Assembly: GCF_004684245.1 (NCBI RefSeq) | Contig: NZ_CP038452.1 | Coordinates: 1,288,796-1,352,795 of the forward strand | Direction: 5' to 3' | Length of the DNA: 64,000 bases | Origin: Thermus caldilimi | Lineage (GTDB): Bacteria; Deinococcota; Deinococci; Deinococcales; Thermaceae | In this document: positions 24,235 through 32,863 of the stretch, in pieces | How positions within the stretch are numbered: position 1 is the first letter of the stretch | Layout of the letters: every line of letters begins with the position of its first letter | Program-made: the position numbers and the translations under genes | Notes under the pieces: generated by a model | What the model was told of the DNA's origin: nothing | Database searches by the model: none | The model's input: the letters and a program-made list of their open reading frames with translations, nothing else

Positions 24235-24945
24235 CTAAAGACCCCCAACCACCTGGGGCAGGACCCGTTGGAAGGCCTCGGCCCGGGCAATATCCGGCCG
24301 CCCTGAGATCCTGCGGGCGTGATTGGCCCGGTGCTCCGCTCGCTCGGCATAGTAGCGTTGCAGGTATCCCTGGGAAGCGAAAATCTGCATGGCCGCAAGT
24401 TTCTTATCCCAAACAAGTGTAATGTCCAAAAAGAGGTTGGGCACAAAACCACAGAGTTCGGGTTGGTGGGGCTCAAAAAGGAGGAACTCCGGGGGGCGCA
24501 CGGTCTTGAAAGCGCTGGCTACCCCAGACCCTGTGGCCAGTTGCCGGGCCCGCTCTGTGGCTTCGTAGGCTACAGGATGGTCCGGGTTAAAGGGGTCGTG
24601 GGGGGTGTGGGTGATGAGGACCTCCGGAGCAAAGTCCACCAGGATTTCCACCAAGTGTTCCTGGGCTGCTTCGTCCACCCGTAAGGGGTAATCCCCCAAG
24701 TCCAAGGGAAGGAATTCCGCCCCCAGGATCTCCGCCGCCTGGCTCGCCTCCTGATGCCGGATGGCCTTGACCCGCTCCAGGGTCTGGCCGGCCTCCTTCC
24801 AAAGCTCCCCCGATTCCCCCCGCTCCCCGTAACTCAGGGCCACCACCAGGGCCTTTCCTCCTTGGGCCACGGTGAGGGCTATCGCCCCCCCGGCCCGCCA
24901 CACAAAGTCCGCCGCGTGGGCGCTCACCACCAATAGACGCTTCAC
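24235..24945 (-). CDS. PIG-L/LmbE-type hydratase, GalB-like (4-oxalomesaconate hydratase)
   Basis: 236 residues. Start MKRLLVVSAHAADFVWRAGG resembles the GalB subgroup of the PIG-L/LmbE metal hydrolase family, where the usual AHPDD is AHAAD. A second metal motif is THTPHDPFNPDHPVAY (residues ~113-128). GalB of Pseudomonas hydrates 4-oxalomesaconate to 4-carboxy-4-hydroxy-2-oxoadipate in gallate degradation (family knowledge). An unspecific deacetylase is the alternative, but linkage to the GalC-like aldolase supports GalB. The ATG overlaps the preceding gene by four bases. Confidence 0.72.
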   Translation of the reverse strand: MKRLLVVSAHAADFVWRAGGAIALTVAQGGKALVVALSYGERGESGELWKEAGQTLERVKAIRHQEASQAAEILGAEFLPLDLGDYPLRVDEAAQEHLVEILVDFAPEVLITHTPHDPFNPDHPVAYEATERARQLATGSGVASAFKTVRPPEFLLFEPHQPELCGFVPNLFLDITLVWDKKLAAMQIFASQGYLQRYYAERAEHRANHARRISGRPDIARAEAFQRVLPQVVGGL

Positions 24946-25853
24946 CGCACGCCCCCTTCGGCCAGGAGCGCGGGCACGGTCACCGCCCAGTGGCGCACCT
25001 CAGCCTCCCCGAAGCCCGCCTCCAAAAGGCGGTCGGCGAAAAGGGCCAAGCCTTCCTCCACCGGTGGGTTTAGAGGCTGACCCAGGTCAGTGGAGAGGAA
25101 GTTTTTCTCTGGCGGAGTCTCCCGTAGAGCCTGGAAAAGCCTTTCCCAAGGCACTTTCCCCGTCAAAAAGGGAACAAGGCATCGCTCTAGGTAAGCCCCC
25201 CAGTCGGCCAGGAGGCGTTGATCGGAAAGGGGAAGGTCCTGGGTAGGGTAGTCGGGGTGGGTCACCACCACCCAACGGACTCCCTCCTCAAGAGCCGCCT
25301 CCACCACCCTTAGGATCTCCTCCCGGGAAAGGTGTCCCGTAGCCAAAACCAACCCGTGCCGGGCCACCACCTGAAGGACTGCTCGTACCTTCGGTAAAAG
25401 CTTACCCGAAGCATCTACGAGACCTACGGGTGGGGGGAGAAGCCCGGCCTCCCCAAAGACCGTCTGCAACTGGGCCCACTGGGGACGCTTCCCGGGGGGA
25501 AGCCCTGCCACCTCCTTGGCCTCGTTGGCGGCGTCCACCGTGGGCAACCAGATGAAACGCGCTCCCGAGCGGGCCGCCACCTCCACTGCCAGAGGGTTTA
25601 AGCCTCCCACGGCGTGGTTCAGGACTAGGCCACCCAGGACCTCCACCCCGGGAACCGCCTGGCGCACCACCGCCGCCCGCTCTCCCGTGGGCACAAAGTG
25701 GGACTTCAGGAGGAAGCCCTTGAGGCCCAGCTCCCGAAACCGGCGAGCCAGTGTCAAGTCGTCGGTCTTGCGGGGAAGTAGGTCGGGTGCCACGTGCACG
25801 TGGAGGTCATACCCGCCCTGCACCAGGGCCCAGGCGCGGGGGCTTGGGCTCAC
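24942..25853 (-). CDS. DUF6282 amidohydrolase-like protein (candidate lactonase)
   Basis: 303 residues. It has a metal-hydrolase-like start YDLHVHVAPDLLPRK (HxH), then GLKGFLLKSHFVPTGERAAV, LATGHLSREEIL and VVTHPDYPTQDL, which give further His/Asp ligands on a TIM-barrel-like pattern. I place it in the DUF6282 group, whose activity is not established to my knowledge. In 4,5-cleavage pathways the lactonase LigI is also an amidohydrolase, so a lactone or cyclic intermediate is a possible substrate (inference). Start is GTG 25853, overlapping the gntR stop (GTGA); the longer upstream frame is only gntR antiphase. Confidence 0.6.
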   Translation of the reverse strand: MSPSPRAWALVQGGYDLHVHVAPDLLPRKTDDLTLARRFRELGLKGFLLKSHFVPTGERAAVVRQAVPGVEVLGGLVLNHAVGGLNPLAVEVAARSGARFIWLPTVDAANEAKEVAGLPPGKRPQWAQLQTVFGEAGLLPPPVGLVDASGKLLPKVRAVLQVVARHGLVLATGHLSREEILRVVEAALEEGVRWVVVTHPDYPTQDLPLSDQRLLADWGAYLERCLVPFLTGKVPWERLFQALRETPPEKNFLSTDLGQPLNPPVEEGLALFADRLLEAGFGEAEVRHWAVTVPALLAEGGVR

Positions 25854-26512
25854 AGTACCCCTCCTTGGGTCTGGCGCAGAGCGGCCGTCACCCCTTCCAG
25901 ATGAGCCCGCATGGCCCTTTCCGCCTCGGCCTCGTCGTGGGCAACCACCGCCTCCACAATGCGGCGGTGCTCGGCCAAGGACTTCTGGGCCCGCCCCGGT
26001 ACCAGGATGGTCCGGAACTGGTGGCGCACCCCCTGAGCGCGAAGGGCCTCTATAAGGCGGGTAGCCGTGCGATGGCCAGCGATTTCCACCAAGGTCCTGT
26101 GGAGGGCACTGTTGAGTTCCGACATCCCCAGGAGGTCCCCTTCCCCCAGGCGCTGTTCCATTTCTGCCAAGATTTTTTGTAACCTCGCCACGTCCTCCTC
26201 TTTGGCTTTTCTGGCGGCGTGGCGGACCACCAGGCACTCCAAGGCCATGCGGGCCTCGAGGATCTCCAAGGCATCCTCCTCATCGATGGCCCGTACCCAG
26301 GCCCCCCGGTAAGGTTCGCTGTCCACTAGCCCCTCCTGCTCCAGGCGGGCCAGGGCGGTGCGGATAGCAGCCCGACCCAGACCGTACCGCTCCGAAAGCT
26401 CCTTCTCCACGAGGCGCTGTCCTGGGAGGAGCTCCCCCTTCAGTATGGCCTCCCGCAGCCTCATGTAGGCAGTCTGTCCCTCTGTGCGCTTTTCCACCGT
26501 CGGCGTTCTCAT
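25850..26512 (-). CDS. GntR-family regulator (FCD domain)
   Basis: 220 residues. The winged helix (LREAILKGELLPGQRLVEKE, then LSERYGLGRAAIRTALARLE) lies at residues ~14-60. A helical FadR-C (FCD) ligand domain follows, with metal or acid-binding His positions (LNSALHRTLVEIAGH; HRRIVEAVVAHDEAEAERAM). FCD-type GntR proteins usually sense carboxylic acids. The ATG overlaps the end of the dioxygenase gene (ATGA). It likely controls the divergent promoter region at 27499-27645 in response to an aromatic acid or ring-cleavage product (inference). Confidence 0.85.
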   Translation of the reverse strand: MRTPTVEKRTEGQTAYMRLREAILKGELLPGQRLVEKELSERYGLGRAAIRTALARLEQEGLVDSEPYRGAWVRAIDEEDALEILEARMALECLVVRHAARKAKEEDVARLQKILAEMEQRLGEGDLLGMSELNSALHRTLVEIAGHRTATRLIEALRAQGVRHQFRTILVPGRAQKSLAEHRRIVEAVVAHDEAEAERAMRAHLEGVTAALRQTQGGVL

Positions 26513-27498
26513 CCCTCGCCCACCTCCACCGGGGGTACCCCATAGGTGTGGAACGTGGGGACCGTCTGCAGACCCCAGGCTTGCCCCCTCTTGCGCTCTT
26601 CCTCGTTCCAACGGATGGGCTTCCAGTCGGGGGCGAGGAGCAACCTGGCCCCGGGGGAAGCAATCTCAAACCGGCACCCCCCAGGCTCGTACACATAGAG
26701 GAAGAAGGTCTGCTGGATGGCGTGCTTGTGGGGCCCAGTCTCAATGAAAACCCCGTGCTCCAGGCAGATGTCCGCTGCCCGCAGCACATCCTCTCGGGTA
26801 TCCACGGCGTAAGTGAAGTGGTGGAGTCTGCCCCGGGCTCCCAAGTGGTCCTTGGTGACCGCCACATCGTAGGTTTTGTTGTTGCAGGTGAGCCAGGCCC
26901 CTTGCTCGCCCCCATCGCTGAAGATGATCTGCTCGGTTACCTTCATTCCCAGGTACTCCTCCATGAAAATCCGTACCGCCGCCACGTCTGCGGCCAAAAG
27001 GTTGACGTGGTCCAGACGCCGCAGGTTCACCCCCCTGCCAGGAAAGCGGGAGGCCTGGTTTTTCAGGGCCGGCCGGGTTGCTTCCGTAGGGGTGTACCAG
27101 CGGGTCTCGTAGAAAAGCTCTACCAGGTGGCCATCCGGGGTGCGGAAGCGGTAGGCAAGGCCATGGCCCAGATCGCCCTCCGTCCAGCCCTCACCAAGAC
27201 CTGTAGCCTCCAGGGCCCGCACCCGCCGGCGTAGAGCCTCCGGGCTTTTGGTACGGAACGCCAGGTGGCCCAGCCCCGGCCACTTGCTGGCCGTGAGCTT
27301 CAGAGTGTGGAACTCGTAGTCGTCCCAGCCCCGGAGGTAAACCGAGTCCCCCTCCTGGCCGCTCACCTCCAGGCCCATAACCTGGGTGAAAAAGCGAAGG
27401 CTCTCCTCAGGCCTTGGGGTAAAGAGTTCCAAGTGGGCCAAGTGGGCCAGGTCACCGTAGGGCCAGCGGGCGCACTCCTCAATGACAACCTGCTCCAT
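26509..27498 (-). CDS. extradiol ring-cleavage dioxygenase (catechol 2,3-dioxygenase type)
   Basis: 329 residues, a two-domain vicinal-oxygen-chelate enzyme of XylE type. The Fe(II) ligands are visible in the second domain: His in RRLDHVNLL (164), His in GRLHHFTYAV (226/227) and Glu in CRFEIA (278). It opens a catechol-type ring next to the two hydroxyls. About 50% similar by eye to the second dioxygenase at 40255. First gene of the operon with the regulator, the DUF6282 protein, GalB-like and GalC-like enzymes, so its true substrate may carry a carboxyl group (inference). Confidence 0.85.
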   Translation of the reverse strand: MEQVVIEECARWPYGDLAHLAHLELFTPRPEESLRFFTQVMGLEVSGQEGDSVYLRGWDDYEFHTLKLTASKWPGLGHLAFRTKSPEALRRRVRALEATGLGEGWTEGDLGHGLAYRFRTPDGHLVELFYETRWYTPTEATRPALKNQASRFPGRGVNLRRLDHVNLLAADVAAVRIFMEEYLGMKVTEQIIFSDGGEQGAWLTCNNKTYDVAVTKDHLGARGRLHHFTYAVDTREDVLRAADICLEHGVFIETGPHKHAIQQTFFLYVYEPGGCRFEIASPGARLLLAPDWKPIRWNEEERKRGQAWGLQTVPTFHTYGVPPVEVGEG

Positions 27499-27514
27499 AT
27501 CGCCTCCTGCCTAG

Positions 27515-27544
27515 AGGGTAGCTCAAGGTCAACTTTTTTGTCAA
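27515..27544 (-). promoter_or_regulatory. promoter of the dioxygenase-gntR-galB-galC operon
   Basis: Minus strand: -35 TTGACA (27539-27544), 18-base spacer, -10 TACCCT (27515-27520). GTCAAC is directly repeated 12 bases apart over the -35 box (27529 and 27541), a possible regulator site. The context ATTGTTGACA is also found at the 41272 promoter. Confidence 0.6.
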
Positions 27545-27645
27545 CAATTTTGTCCTGTTAAGCGGAACTGGGCTTTCACCATAACGGAACATCCCCCTGG
27601 CCCTTCTCACCCCGTCTGCTCTACCCTGGTTCCGAGGAGGAAAAT

Positions 27646-29109
27646 ATGGTGCCGACACCCGCCCAAGTGCGGCTGTACATTGGAGGCCAGTGGCGTGAAG
27701 CCACCGGAGGGCGTACCTTTTCCCGGGTTGGCCCCTTGGGGCAAGGAGTGGCTTCGGAAGCAGCTGCTGCTGGGCTGGAGGACGCCCAAGCCGCGGTGAG
27801 GGCCGCCCAAGAGGCCTTCGTCAGCTGGCGGGAAACCTCCCCGAGCCTGCGCCGGGATCTCCTCTGGAAGGCAGCTGAGGCCCTCGAAGCTCGGGCTGAG
27901 GCTTTCATGGAAGCCATGGTGGCAGAAACAGGGGCCACCCCTGGCTGGGCTCAACTCAATGTCCACCTAGCGGCAGGGATGTTCAAGGAGGCTGCCGCCC
28001 TCACCACCCAGATTACCGGGGAGGTCATCCCCTCCGACCGTCCCGGCACCCTGGCCTTTGCTGTGCGCCAACCGGTGGGGGTAATCCTGAGCCTAGCCCC
28101 TTGGAACGCCCCGGTGATCCTGGGAGTACGGGCCCTGGCCACCCCCCTGGCCTGCGGGAATACCGTGGTCTTCAAGGGATCAGAGCTTTCCCCCCACACC
28201 CACGCTCTTATTGTGGAAGCCCTGGAGGAGGCTGGGCTTCCTCCCGGGGTGGTCAACTTCCTCACCACTGCCCCCGAGGAGGCCCCAAAGGTGGTAGAGG
28301 CCCTCATCGCCCATCCTGCGGTACGCAGGGTCAACTTTACTGGCTCCACCCGCACTGGTCGTATCATCGCCGAGCTGTGTGGTCGGCACCTCAAGCCGGT
28401 GTTGCTAGAGCTGGGAGGCAAAGCCCCAGCCATCGTGCTAAGGGATGCCGACCTCGAGGCCGCTGCCAAGGCCATCGTCTTCGGGGCCTTCGCCAACCAA
28501 GGCCAGATCTGCATGTCCACGGAACGCGTGGTGGTGGAAGAGGCCGTGGCCGAGGCCTTGGTGGCCAAGCTGGCGCAACGGGTCGCCAACCTCCCCGTGG
28601 GTGACCCGAAGCAAGGTCAGGCAGCCCTGGGTTGCCTGGTGGACCCCAAGGCGGCAGAGCGAGTGGCCAAGCTGGTGGAGGAAGCCCTCGCTCAGGGGGC
28701 CAAGCTGGTGGTGGGGGGCAAGAAGGAAGGTCCCTTCTTCTGGCCCTCAGTTCTAGACCACGTAACCCCCAGGATGCGTGTCTACCACGAGGAGTCCTTT
28801 GGCCCGGTGGTGGCAGTGGTCCGGGTGGCAGATGAAGAGGAAGCCATCCATGTGGCCAACGATACGGAATACGGTCTCTCCGCTGCCATCTTCACCCAGG
28901 ACATCGCCAAAGGACTGCGGCTAGCCAGAAAGGTTCAGTCGGGTATCTGTCACATCAACGGGCCCACAGTGCATGACGAACCCCAGATGCCTTTTGGAGG
29001 CGTCAAGGCTTCCGGCTATGGCCGCTTCGGCGGGCGGGCTGGGATCCAGGAGTTCATCGAACTGCGTTGGATCACGGTGCAGACGGAACCCCTGCAGTAC
29101 CCCTTCTAG
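27646..29109 (+). CDS. aromatic aldehyde dehydrogenase (vanillin/salicylaldehyde type)
   Basis: 487 residues, ALDH superfamily. Motifs: LAPWNAPVILGVRALATPLA, VNFTGSTRTGRII (NAD loop), LLELGGKAPAIVL (Glu general base), GQICMSTERVVV (catalytic Cys) and EESFGPVVAVV. The arrangement matches salicylaldehyde/vanillin/benzaldehyde dehydrogenases, which oxidise an aromatic aldehyde to the acid. ATG 27646 lies after GGAGGAAAAT. It heads a plus-strand operon with the first ABC importer (29120-33554), ten bases before the binding-protein gene. Confidence 0.82.
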   Translation: MVPTPAQVRLYIGGQWREATGGRTFSRVGPLGQGVASEAAAAGLEDAQAAVRAAQEAFVSWRETSPSLRRDLLWKAAEALEARAEAFMEAMVAETGATPGWAQLNVHLAAGMFKEAAALTTQITGEVIPSDRPGTLAFAVRQPVGVILSLAPWNAPVILGVRALATPLACGNTVVFKGSELSPHTHALIVEALEEAGLPPGVVNFLTTAPEEAPKVVEALIAHPAVRRVNFTGSTRTGRIIAELCGRHLKPVLLELGGKAPAIVLRDADLEAAAKAIVFGAFANQGQICMSTERVVVEEAVAEALVAKLAQRVANLPVGDPKQGQAALGCLVDPKAAERVAKLVEEALAQGAKLVVGGKKEGPFFWPSVLDHVTPRMRVYHEESFGPVVAVVRVADEEEAIHVANDTEYGLSAAIFTQDIAKGLRLARKVQSGICHINGPTVHDEPQMPFGGVKASGYGRFGGRAGIQEFIELRWITVQTEPLQYPF

Positions 29110-29119
29110 GAGGAAAGCT

Positions 29120-30319
29120 ATGAAGACCCGTAGGTCGTTTCTTGTTCAAGGTGTGGCTGCTGCCGCCAGTCTGTTGGCAGCAAGTCAGGCCCAGACCCGA
29201 ACGGTGCGCATCGGCTACAGTATCTCCAAGACTGGCCCCTACGCCACGGGGGCAGGCATCACCACTCTGCCCAACTACCGCCTCTGGGTGGAAGAGGTAA
29301 ACGCTGCCGGGGGCCTCAAGCTGGCCACGGGCTCTGCCCGCATCTCCGTGGTGGAGTACGACGACCGTTCCAGCCCAGAGGAGGCCATCCGCAACATAGA
29401 GCGCCTCATCACCCAGGACAAGGTGGATTTCGCCCTACCGCCCTGGGGAACGGCCATGAACCTAGCTGTGGCCCCCGTCTTTGCCCGTCATGGCTATCCC
29501 CAGGTAGCCGTCACCAACCTAAGTGAGAAAACCCCTGAGCTGGTGCGCCGCTGGCCTAGCTACTTCTCCTTGCTGGGCCTACCCTCCCAGTACGCCGAGG
29601 CCCTGGCTCTCCTCCTGCGCAACCTGGTCGCAGGGGGAAGGATTGGGCGCCGGGTAGCGGTGGTCCACACCGATGACGAGTTTGGGCTGGAGCTTTCTGG
29701 GGCTTTCCGACGAGCAGCACAGAAAGAAGGCTTAGAGCTGGTTTACTTCCAAGGCTACCCTGCAGGCTTCAGCGACTTCCAGTCCCTCCTCAACGCAGTA
29801 AAGGGGCGGAGCCCAGATGCCTTTGTGGCCTTCAGCTACCCTGCGGAAACCCTAGCCCTCCCTGAGGCAGCGGCAGTGGTGGGGTTCAACCCCGCGGTCT
29901 TCTTCCTCGGGGTGGGCACCGCCTTTCCCATCTTTCGTCAGCGCTACGGGGCCAACGCCGAGGGCATTATGGGCCTGGGTGGGGTGGTGCCCAACCAAGC
30001 ATGGCGCACCTACCTGGAACGGCACCGGGCCGTGACCAACCAGGAGCCGGACCGCTGGGCCAGCCCCGTCACCTATGTCTCCCTCCAAGCCCTTCGCGTC
30101 GCTATAGAGAGGATCGGTAAAATAGACCGGTTCCAGATTATTCGCCTCCTGCGCCAGGAAACTTTTGACACCCTGCTGGGCCCCTTGCAACTGGAGGGAA
30201 ACGTCTTTCGGAGCAACTGGCTGATCGGCCAGTGGCAGGGAGGAGAGTTCGTGGCCCTTATGCCTGAACGTCCTGGGGCACTGGCCCCTAGGGTGCCCAA
30301 GCCCACCTGGAACCGCTGA
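29120..30319 (+). CDS. branched-chain-amino-acid-type ABC binding protein (importer 1)
   Basis: 399 residues. Twin-arginine-like or Sec signal (MKTRRSFLVQGVAAAASLLA, cut near AQTR), then the LivK-type core (VRIGYSISKTGPYATGAGIT; RVAVVHTDDEFGLELSGAF). Family members bind amino acids, but many linked to catabolic islands bind aromatic acids. The gene lies between an aromatic aldehyde dehydrogenase and permease genes, so an aromatic substrate is inferred. ATG 29120 has AGGAGG eight bases upstream. Confidence 0.82.
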   Translation: MKTRRSFLVQGVAAAASLLAASQAQTRTVRIGYSISKTGPYATGAGITTLPNYRLWVEEVNAAGGLKLATGSARISVVEYDDRSSPEEAIRNIERLITQDKVDFALPPWGTAMNLAVAPVFARHGYPQVAVTNLSEKTPELVRRWPSYFSLLGLPSQYAEALALLLRNLVAGGRIGRRVAVVHTDDEFGLELSGAFRRAAQKEGLELVYFQGYPAGFSDFQSLLNAVKGRSPDAFVAFSYPAETLALPEAAAVVGFNPAVFFLGVGTAFPIFRQRYGANAEGIMGLGGVVPNQAWRTYLERHRAVTNQEPDRWASPVTYVSLQALRVAIERIGKIDRFQIIRLLRQETFDTLLGPLQLEGNVFRSNWLIGQWQGGEFVALMPERPGALAPRVPKPTWNR

Positions 30320-30324
30320 AGCCT

Positions 30325-31196
30325 ATGTCCATCCTGGACGCCCTGCTCACCGGGGCCATCGCTGGCGGGGTTTATGGCCTCCTGGCCCTAGGCTTTGCCC
30401 TCCAGTACGGGATAGCCCGCATCCTCAACCTAGCCTACGGGGAAGGCGTGGTCCTAGCGGGCATCACCACCGCCTTGCTCTACCAGGGCCTTTCCCTAAG
30501 CCCCCTCATTGCCCTATTCGTCCTACCTTCCCTTTTCGCCTTGGGGAACTTTCTCCTCCACCGCCTGCTCTTCCTGCCTCTGGTGGGGCGCACCCTGGCC
30601 CTGGACGGGGAAAAGGAGGGGCGCCTCATCCTTCTTACCTTTGGTCTCTCCTTCCTGATCCAGGGATTTTTGGCCGCCGAGCTAGGCGGGCAGCTCTTCA
30701 GTTACAGCTACCTGGGCCAGGGGGTATCCCTGGGCGCCACCACCGTGGCCCTCAACCGACTCCTGGCCTTCGGAGTGGCCTTGGCCCTGGTAGCCCTAGC
30801 CCACTTGGTCTTCACCTGCACCCGTCTAGGGATAGCAGTGCGGGCTTTGAGCCGGGAGCCTGAGGAGTCCCTACTGGTAGGCATTCCTGCCACCCGGTTA
30901 AGCACCTGGGCCTTCGCCTTGGGAGGAGGGGTGGGAGCAGCAGCCGGGGTCCTTTTGAGCACGTTCCATGCCCTTACCCCCGCCTCCGGCCCCGAGTTCA
31001 CCCTCAAGGCCCTGGTGGTAGTCATCCTGGGGGATTAGGGGGCGCACCAGGGGCTCTTCTGAGCGGAGTGGCCCTGGGCTTGGCCGAGAGCCTGGTAACC
31101 CGCTTCGTTAGCCCTGGGCTCAGCATGACCGCGGTCTACGGCCTCTTTGTCCTAGCTGTCCTGTACCTGAGGGCCAATCGGGAGGTGGCCCGGTAA
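30325..31196 (+). pseudogene. LivH-type permease (importer 1), frameshifted near the end
   Basis: The frame reads 237 residues of a LivH permease (hydrophobic segments; GIARILNLAYGEGVVLAGIT) and stops at 31038 after VVVILGD. One base later in phase the sequence continues LGGAPGALLSGVALGLAESL and ends with LAVLYLRANREVAR, overlapping the next ATG (TAATG). The length, 872 bp, is one base short of a full frame, and the break lies in CTGGGGGATTAGGGGG. It is either a recent one-base deletion, a sequencing error in a G run, or slippage-rescued. The intact protein would have 290 residues. Confidence 0.8.
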
Positions 31197-32863
31197 TGAA
31201 GGTCTACTTCATGGGCTTTTTCTTTCTGGTCTTATCCCTCCCCTGGTGGGGCGGGGAGTACCTGCGCTCCCTAGGGCTTTCGGTACTCCTGTACGCCGCC
31301 TTAGGCGCCGCTTGGTCCACCTTCACCGGACCCGCCCGGCACCTGAGTCTGGCCACTTCGGCCTTCTTTGGGTCCGGGGTGTACACCGTGGCTCTGCTCC
31401 ACGAGCTGGCCCCATGGCCACTTCTGGTAATCCTAGCCTCTTTCCTCGCCACCCTCTTGGCCCTCGGGGTAGGCCTTGCCACCCTTAGGCTTCAGGGCAT
31501 CTACTTTACCGTCTTTACCTATGGTCTGGCAGAACTGGTACGACAGCTGGTGACCTGGGCCCAGCGCAACCTAGGAGGGTCGGTGGGAAGTTACGTCTTT
31601 GTGGAAGTCAGCCCCACAGCTCTGTACTACGCACTAGCCCTACTGGCCTTTTTGGCTTTGGGGCTCGGCCACCTGTTCCTGAAAAGCCGTTTCGGCCTAG
31701 CCCTGATGGCTATAGGCGATGACGAGGCTGCTGCCCGGCACGTGGGGGTCCGGGTGTTTGGCCTGAGGATGGCAGCCTTTGCCACTAGCGCAGGCCTTAT
31801 GGGCGCTGTGGGGGCGGTGGTTGCCCCCCGCTGGGTCTATGTGGACCCTGGCTTGGCCTTTAATCCCAACCTTTCCTTCCTCACCGCCATCACCGCCCTT
31901 CTGGGGGGTCTTCGGCACCCTTCAGGCGCCTTTTTGGCGGCCCCTCCCCTGGTGCTGGTCTATGACCTCCTGAGCGGGCCCTTCCCCCACCACGCCACCG
32001 CTCTTTTAGGGCTGGCCTTCATCCTCTTGGTCTACTTTCTGCCTCGGGGACTCCTAGGTATGTTCCGAGAAGCCCCCTCATCCACTCTCCCATCCCAGGT
32101 GGATCTTGAGATCAATCCTTTACCCCTCCCCCAGATGAGCGCAGGACCAACCCCCCTGCTGGAAGCCAGGGGCCTGCACAAGGCCTTTGGTGGCCTCGTG
32201 GCTGTGGCAAGGCTGGACTTAGAGGTCCGCCCCGGGGAAACCGTGGGCTTAATAGGCCCCAACGGCTCGGGCAAGTCCACTGTCTTAGGCCTCCTGGCAG
32301 GCACCCTTAGACCCGAAAGCGGTCATATCTTTTTCCTAGGGCAGGAGGCCACAGGCAAGCCCCCCGAGCTCCTGGCCCGGAGGGGCCTAGCCCGCACCTT
32401 CCAGCAGGTACGCCTTTTCCCCTCCCTCACAGTCTACCAGCACGTCTACCTTCCCCTAAGCCTGCACAGGCCCAAGGGGGCCCGGGAAGCTGCCTGGCAC
32501 TACCTTGGGGCCTTAGGCCTAAGGGAAAAGGCCCACCACTTCCCCCAAGCCCTCACTTATTTGGATCAAAAACGTCTAGAACTGGCCCGCGCCCTCGCCC
32601 TTTCCCCTAAGCTTGTCCTGCTGGATGAGTGGCTGGCAGGCCTAAACCCAGCTGAGCTACAAGAAGCCATCGCCCTCCTCAAAGCTCTCAAGGACCAGGG
32701 AGTAGCCCTAGTGGTAGTGGAACACCTGATGCCTGCAATCCGCGCCCTTTGCGACCGGGTCTATGTGCTCTCCTTCGGCGAGGTCATCGCCCATGGAACC
32801 CCAGCCGAAGTCTTACAGGACCCCAAGGTGGTGGAGGTTTATTTAGGGGTGGAACATGCTTGA
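31196..32863 (+). CDS. LivM permease fused to LivG ATPase (importer 1)
   Basis: 555 residues. Residues 1-290 are a LivM permease with about nine membrane segments (LRLQGIYFTVFTYGLAELVR; IGDDEAAARHVGVRVFGLRM). A 25-residue linker follows, then a LivG-type ATPase: Walker A GPNGSGKST (354-362), Walker B VLLDEWLAGLNP, His switch VVVEHLMPAI. The signature motif is divergent, LTYLDQKRLELARAL instead of LSYGQQ. Fused LivM-LivG proteins are known. Translationally coupled to livH (TAATG) and to livF (ATG 32856 lies within it). Confidence 0.85.
   Translation: MKVYFMGFFFLVLSLPWWGGEYLRSLGLSVLLYAALGAAWSTFTGPARHLSLATSAFFGSGVYTVALLHELAPWPLLVILASFLATLLALGVGLATLRLQGIYFTVFTYGLAELVRQLVTWAQRNLGGSVGSYVFVEVSPTALYYALALLAFLALGLGHLFLKSRFGLALMAIGDDEAAARHVGVRVFGLRMAAFATSAGLMGAVGAVVAPRWVYVDPGLAFNPNLSFLTAITALLGGLRHPSGAFLAAPPLVLVYDLLSGPFPHHATALLGLAFILLVYFLPRGLLGMFREAPSSTLPSQVDLEINPLPLPQMSAGPTPLLEARGLHKAFGGLVAVARLDLEVRPGETVGLIGPNGSGKSTVLGLLAGTLRPESGHIFFLGQEATGKPPELLARRGLARTFQQVRLFPSLTVYQHVYLPLSLHRPKGAREAAWHYLGALGLREKAHHFPQALTYLDQKRLELARALALSPKLVLLDEWLAGLNPAELQEAIALLKALKDQGVALVVVEHLMPAIRALCDRVYVLSFGEVIAHGTPAEVLQDPKVVEVYLGVEHA

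Noticed and set aside
24942-26237. A 431-residue version of the DUF6282 protein
   Set aside because: The first 128 residues are Gly/Arg/Pro-rich antiphase of the GntR gene. GTG 25853 overlapping the gntR stop is the natural start.
27646-29109. Calling the aldehyde dehydrogenase a semialdehyde dehydrogenase of the meta pathway
   Set aside because: Its sequence groups by motif with vanillin/salicylaldehyde enzymes, and a clear XylG-type enzyme is present at 34532-36040.
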